From Maylandia zebra (Eukaryota; Chordata; Actinopteri; Cichliformes; Cichlidae), in the NCBI RefSeq assembly GCF_041146795.1, contig NC_135167.1, positions 7,894,954 to 7,958,953 on the forward strand: a DNA stretch of 64,000 nt, given 5' to 3'. This document shows, in pieces, positions 59,879-64,000 of this stretch (its first letter is position 1; each line of letters starts with the position of its first letter). The notes beneath the pieces were generated by a model. It saw only the letters and a program-made list of their open reading frames with translations. It had not been told where the DNA came from and ran no database searches. The position numbers and the translations under genes were made by a program.

Positions 59879-62330
59879 AAGCAAATGTTGGAGAAGACCT
59901 GCTCTCATCACTTTCACGAGATGACATCAAAGATCTGTTTCCTGGTCCTGAACATTTCCTCAGACGTCGGGCTCTATGGCTTGCAGTGCACAAATGTGAA
60001 GAAGTAAGTTATGTCCTATCGCTGTGTGACAAAACTGAGAACACACCAGTTTGTTTTATGCAGTTTCAAGTAATTCCACCAATGCTCACTTAACAGAAAG
60101 TAGAAGAGATGTTGATCATCTTCTTTAGTTTTGACTTAAATCAAGTGGCCTACATATTTAACACTTACTGATATTGTGTTGTATTTTCTTTCATGTGTAG
60201 AGACCTAAAGTTCTTGTGCAATTTTATGTGAAAATTAGCCCTGTGTACACTGTATTTTAGAACAAGACTGCTGCTGAAAAAACGCTAACAACCACTGGAG
60301 ATGGTGACTTCTCCAGAGAAGAACCCAGCACTTCTAAGTTTGTAACTATGTCCAACCCAGAGTACATAGTCTTCACAGACAGTGAACTTGAGCAAGCTCG
60401 ACGTTCCTACTTTGAACAGAAGCAGCTGGGGACAGAGTGTGCTGAACCTTTGTCAAAGGAACTCTTTTGTCGACTCGTAAGAAACACCATGACAAACATG
60501 ATTTCGATAGCAAGAGCAGCTGAGGACTCCAGATATCCCAGCAAACATGAGGTTGATGCCTAACAAAGCAATTGATGGAGTACTACCCAATGCTTAAAGA
60601 AACGTGGGGTGACTGGGTAAGTAGCATTTTCTCACTATCACTCTGTGTTAATCATGGGTGATGTGTGTTATCATCTCTTAATTATTACTGTTTGTACCTG
60701 TTAGGAGCATGTTGCTAAAAAGCTAATGAAGAGACTCTCCAATGTTAAAAGTCCAAGGAAGGGCAAAAAACCTCCTTCGAAGAAGCCAAGAAAGGATGGG
60801 AATGAAAGCGTTGCAAGAAGTGACAGCAGTGAGGAATCCAGTGCATCAACTATTATTCTAGATAAATCACCAGTTAGATCGATGGGCATCCCAGTGCACC
60901 ACCAGGATGGCATTGATGAAGAATATAAGTATGATTTAATGCACCCTCTTAATACACCTTGAGTGTATATGTGGTTTAAGGGATACTTTTTTTATTTTCT
61001 TAAAAATTCCGCTAACAATAGAACCCATCTACTTCACTGTTTATGTTGGAATCTTTGCGTTCCATTTAATAGTGACAACTTGACAGGATGAATGAACAAT
61101 TTGAGGATAGGTGGTTAGTTAATTTGTTGATCTAATTTACAGATATATTTTTGGTGTTTTTGTTTTGTTTTGCACCAATAACAGATATATAAAGCCTTAC
61201 TGTTGCAATAAATAATTTACACACCTCTGCTCTGTGTGTTTAGCTGGTTCAGCTGACTTCTTTGACAGCCAAAAAACTCAGGCAAGACACTACAAGACTC
61301 TCCAAGATATATAAAAGACCCAAAAACCAAACCAATGCTGTAAAGGAGCAGGACAGAGCAGTGAAGATACCAGAGGCATACCTTTGTTTCAGAGATCTGG
61401 ATCATGTAAGCAGCACTTATTTCTTTTAGCCATCCTGTTATTCCTTTGGGGACATTTTGATTGTCATCAGTTATTGTCAAGACCACACACAGAGCTAGAT
61501 AGATCTCTTAGTTGGGTTTCTGTTTGTATTTTTCAGGTCCTGGATGACCTACAGAGAATTATTCAACCATCCAACTCGAAATACATTTCTGAGATGAAGG
61601 ATAGATGGGAAATCTTCTACTCGAAGGTGCAGTTCTATGGTGTCATGAAGAAAGTTATGAAGCTGCCAAAAACTTTGAATGGAGGTAATGCTACAGTATC
61701 TTGATTTGTCTATATTTATGCTTTGCAAATTACATTATTTGCAATGCTTAATGGTGTTGCCCTGTCTTATTTTTCTTTTTTTCAAACCAGTGGAACATGC
61801 AGCAGCTGTGTTCAGAGCCCTTCCAATGCTTTTCCCTTCCAGCACAGTACCACCTAAGAAGCTGGGCGTCTGTAGTGAGGCTTTTTTTTCCATGTCCTAA
61901 AGGCAAGGCTGCAATATTCTATATTTATATATTATTGTATTTTGCAGTTACTCATGCTTTCCTTTTATATATTTTACTGTGGAGTCGGTCTAAATATTCT
62001 TAAAGTTCAGATCCCCATAACATGTTGATGTTAATGTTATGTAATCTTTCAACTTGTTCTTCTAAAAACTTGTGTAATATAGGATAAAAACTTATGTAAT
62101 TCAAATGCAGATTGTTTTAAGCTGCAGCTAAATTTATTTTTGCTACCAGAGTATGTTATACTGATATTATTCCTGTTAAGAGTATCTGGAATATGCACTT
62201 TTTATATTGACGATGTTACACAGTACCCTGCTGAAATGTAGATAATGTTAGACATGATTCTCCTGGAACTGACCTCAGTACTATTAAAATTGAGTTACTG
62301 ACCCATTGCTGTGTCAATAAAAGCGCAAAA
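59879..62330 (+). pseudogene. SAM-domain-like fish multicopy gene, probably decayed
   Basis: Exons with GT-AG borders: 59879-60003, 60261-60616, 60705 to about 60961, 61244-61405, 61537-61684 and 61791-61900, then AATAAA at 62316-62321. The first encodes LSRDDIKDLFPGPEHFLRRR, the end of a SAM-like fold seen in many fish 'SAMD3-like' predicted proteins. The second encodes PEYIVFTDSELEQARRSY and SKELFCRLVRNTM. A basic/acidic patch (SPRKGKKPPSKKPRKDG) follows, then RAVKIPEAYLCFRD and KYISEMKDRWEIF. In the second exon the frame stops at TAA 60561-60563, while the coding signal continues one frame over (QLMEYYPMLKETW), so one base seems lost. The exon from 60705 also runs into TGA unless a donor is used earlier. 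The N terminus was not found. Function is unknown; I infer family only from motif memory. Confidence 0.55.
62316..62321 (+). promoter_or_regulatory. Polyadenylation signal
   Basis: AATAAA about 415 bp after the last recognised exon of the right-hand gene; the likely mRNA end. Confidence 0.5.
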
Positions 62331-62879
62331 ACTAAGAGTGTGTCTGCTGTCTTAATTTAAGATGAAGTCCTTTATTTTTAGTAGCTTTTGAAGAGATGGT
62401 GTCTTATTCTCAGGAATTTTTGCTAATTATTGTTCTCAGAGGTGAAATATATTTCTAATAGTTAGTTCAATCAAGAAAGAAACAATTCAGTTTTAAGAAA
62501 ATTTGTCCTATAGTAATTTTTTTTTTTGTTATGTGGAAAATCTACATTAGGTGTAGAATCTTAAAGTAAGCAAATAATTCTTGAAAATAGCTTGTTCAAG
62601 AAAGCATAATATTCGATTTAGGTACAGATTTTCTAAATATCAAAGTGTCTTTCCTTATAATAAGTCACATTTTCTTCAATTAAGCATACATTTTAGACAG
62701 TTTTATCTAGTTAAAAGGCATACAGCAGTTAGCAGTTTGCTAGTTTTAAGAATTCTAGTCAAGCAACTTTTGCTTACCCCATTGGCAGATTTTTTTCCTC
62801 AAAACAAGAAAATTTTGTTAGATTTGAGAATATTTGGCTTGTATCAAGTATAACTGTTTTTGCAGTGTGATGAGAGAAG

Positions 62880-63005
62880 GATGAGAAGCTAGTAAGCATT
62901 GCTAAGGGAATCCCAAAAGATGCAAAATACACATCTAAGGATATCCAAAATGAAATTATCCCAACACTGGCTGAGCTGCACACATTTTATGTAACAGTAC
63001 GGGTA
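62880..63005 (+). pseudogene. Possible hAT (DUF4371/ZMYM-like) fragment
   Basis: One frame reads GIPKDAKYTSKDIQNEI and IPTLAELHTFYV, similar in style to hAT-derived DUF4371 proteins. Only about 40 codons, no flanks. A tail exon of the preceding gene is the alternative. Confidence 0.3.
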
Positions 63006-63545
63006 ATTGGTGTGTCTTCAGAATTGTGGGAGAGCAGTTCAGTTCCAAACAGAGTTCAGTTCCTTGTAAAACAAGCAAGCTTAAGATAAGAAAAAAGAAG
63101 AAAAAAGTTCAAGTGTTCTGTTCTAAATCTGTTGTGTTGTACAAATTAGTAGACATGGTGAATTGTTGTTGTTTTTAAAATTACTATGCCAACCCTTTTT
63201 TGTTTTGTAAATCTGGCTTTTATTCCTACTTTAATTTGCAAATTTATTTGAGAATTAGGCCATGCAATTAAGATAAATATTATTTTGTTGGTTGCAAAGA
63301 TCTGGATGGATCATTTATTTTATTCTTTATTTTTTATTCTATTTTTCTGTTTTATTTTTCAAGACTTGGTAAATTTACCTTTTTTAAATAACTTGGCTCA
63401 CCCTTTTTAGTTTTGTTAATATTGGCAATAGTGAGAAGTGTTATTGTTGGGTTTGAGTATATTTGATATAGGTCATCCAGTTGAGGTAAATGTCATGTTT
63501 TTAGTTGTTATAATCGGATGAAGATTATTTTATTTTATTTTTAAG

Positions 63546-63720
63546 TTTTCCCCCTGAGGGTTTGCCACCTTAACGTGGTCATGGGGTTTGCTGTGTCAGT
63601 GACCCTAAGAGCTAGACCAGCAGAAGCATAGCCTTCAGGTGGGACACCCAAGTTGGACAGGTCTTAGGGTAGCGGCTTGACAAAGTGCAATCCAATTGCA
63701 TGACAAAAACAGTTATCCAG
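63546..63720 (+). repeat. Non-LTR retrotransposon 5'-end-like repeat
   Basis: The phrase 'gggtttgccaccttaacg' followed by 'gacaggtcttagggtagc' recalls the 5' leader of an RTE-like fish LINE. No coding part follows within the window. Confidence 0.35.
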
Positions 63721-64000
63721 TCTGCAAGAGTGGAAAAAAGGTCAGGAGGTTTTCAACAAACCCACTTCACTAACAGACTATAATACACATGTGGAAATGT
63801 CTTAAACATGCATTCCTTATAACTTGCAGAAGGTGACTCTTTGTCTTAAAAAGAACTCCAGTTGTTTAGAAGACTGCAACAAGTTGCTCAAGTACTCACT
63901 TGGTATATGATTGTTATGTGTTGCATCCTCCTCCCATATGCGCTTCTAGTATTGCTCCTTCTACAGCTTTGATGGGGATGTTCTCATATTGTTCCCACTG

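Larger units (their letters stand above)
62331..64000. other. Right-end intergenic DNA with weak repeat traces
   Basis: AT-rich and mostly without genes. Two short traces are listed separately. The rest (for example 63010-63540) shows only T-rich low-complexity sequence. Confidence 0.5.

Overview
The window looks like teleost fish nuclear DNA, probably percomorph (cichlid-like, but I cannot fix the species). The reasons are GT-AG introns, fish-type Tc1, hAT, Harbinger and L2/Rex-type repeats, abundant microsatellites, and spliced genes whose best match is semaphorin 7A. There are no bacterial features; most short open frames are intronic or repeat-derived noise.

Backbone: three tandem semaphorin-7A-like genes, all on the minus strand: A at 3392-17422, B at 21505-34741 and C at 52102-58851. 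Each resolves into 14 coding exons with conserved phases. The spliced lengths are 1866, 1866 and 1872 nt (621, 621 and 623 codons plus stop), with no internal stop that I could find. Each encodes a signal peptide, a sema domain, a PSI domain, a short linker exon, and one exon carrying an Ig domain plus a hydrophobic GPI-type tail. The copies are mosaics: which two are most alike changes from exon to exon, which suggests gene conversion or unequal exchange. The position of the integrin-binding RGD of mammalian Sema7A reads MTD or MAD here.

Between and inside these genes is a dense layer of mobile DNA. Left to right: Tc1 remnants (1-231, 2410-2975); a foldback repeat (7933-8559) and a hAT MITE (9194-10189) in gene A; a BED-finger hAT fragment at the gene A promoter (about 17467-18290); L2/Rex-like LINE pieces (18838-19345, 19624-20120, 22200-24695, 24952-25965), one inserted in the tail of another; a second hAT MITE (27119-28510) and a broken mariner-like element (30738-32232) in gene B; an unassigned 3.2-kb inverted-repeat element (36046-39261); an intact Harbinger transposon (41355-43102) inside the end of a Tc1-like MITE (41342-43692); and a full-length BEL/Pao LTR retrotransposon (43812-51945) with matching 676-bp LTRs and one 2011-codon ORF, ending 156 bp past the stop codon of gene C.

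The right end (59879-62330) holds a plus-strand multi-exon gene, head-to-head with gene C, of a fish multicopy family with a SAM-like segment. It carries a frame break and is probably a pseudogene. The last 1.7 kb is mostly non-coding with weak repeat traces.
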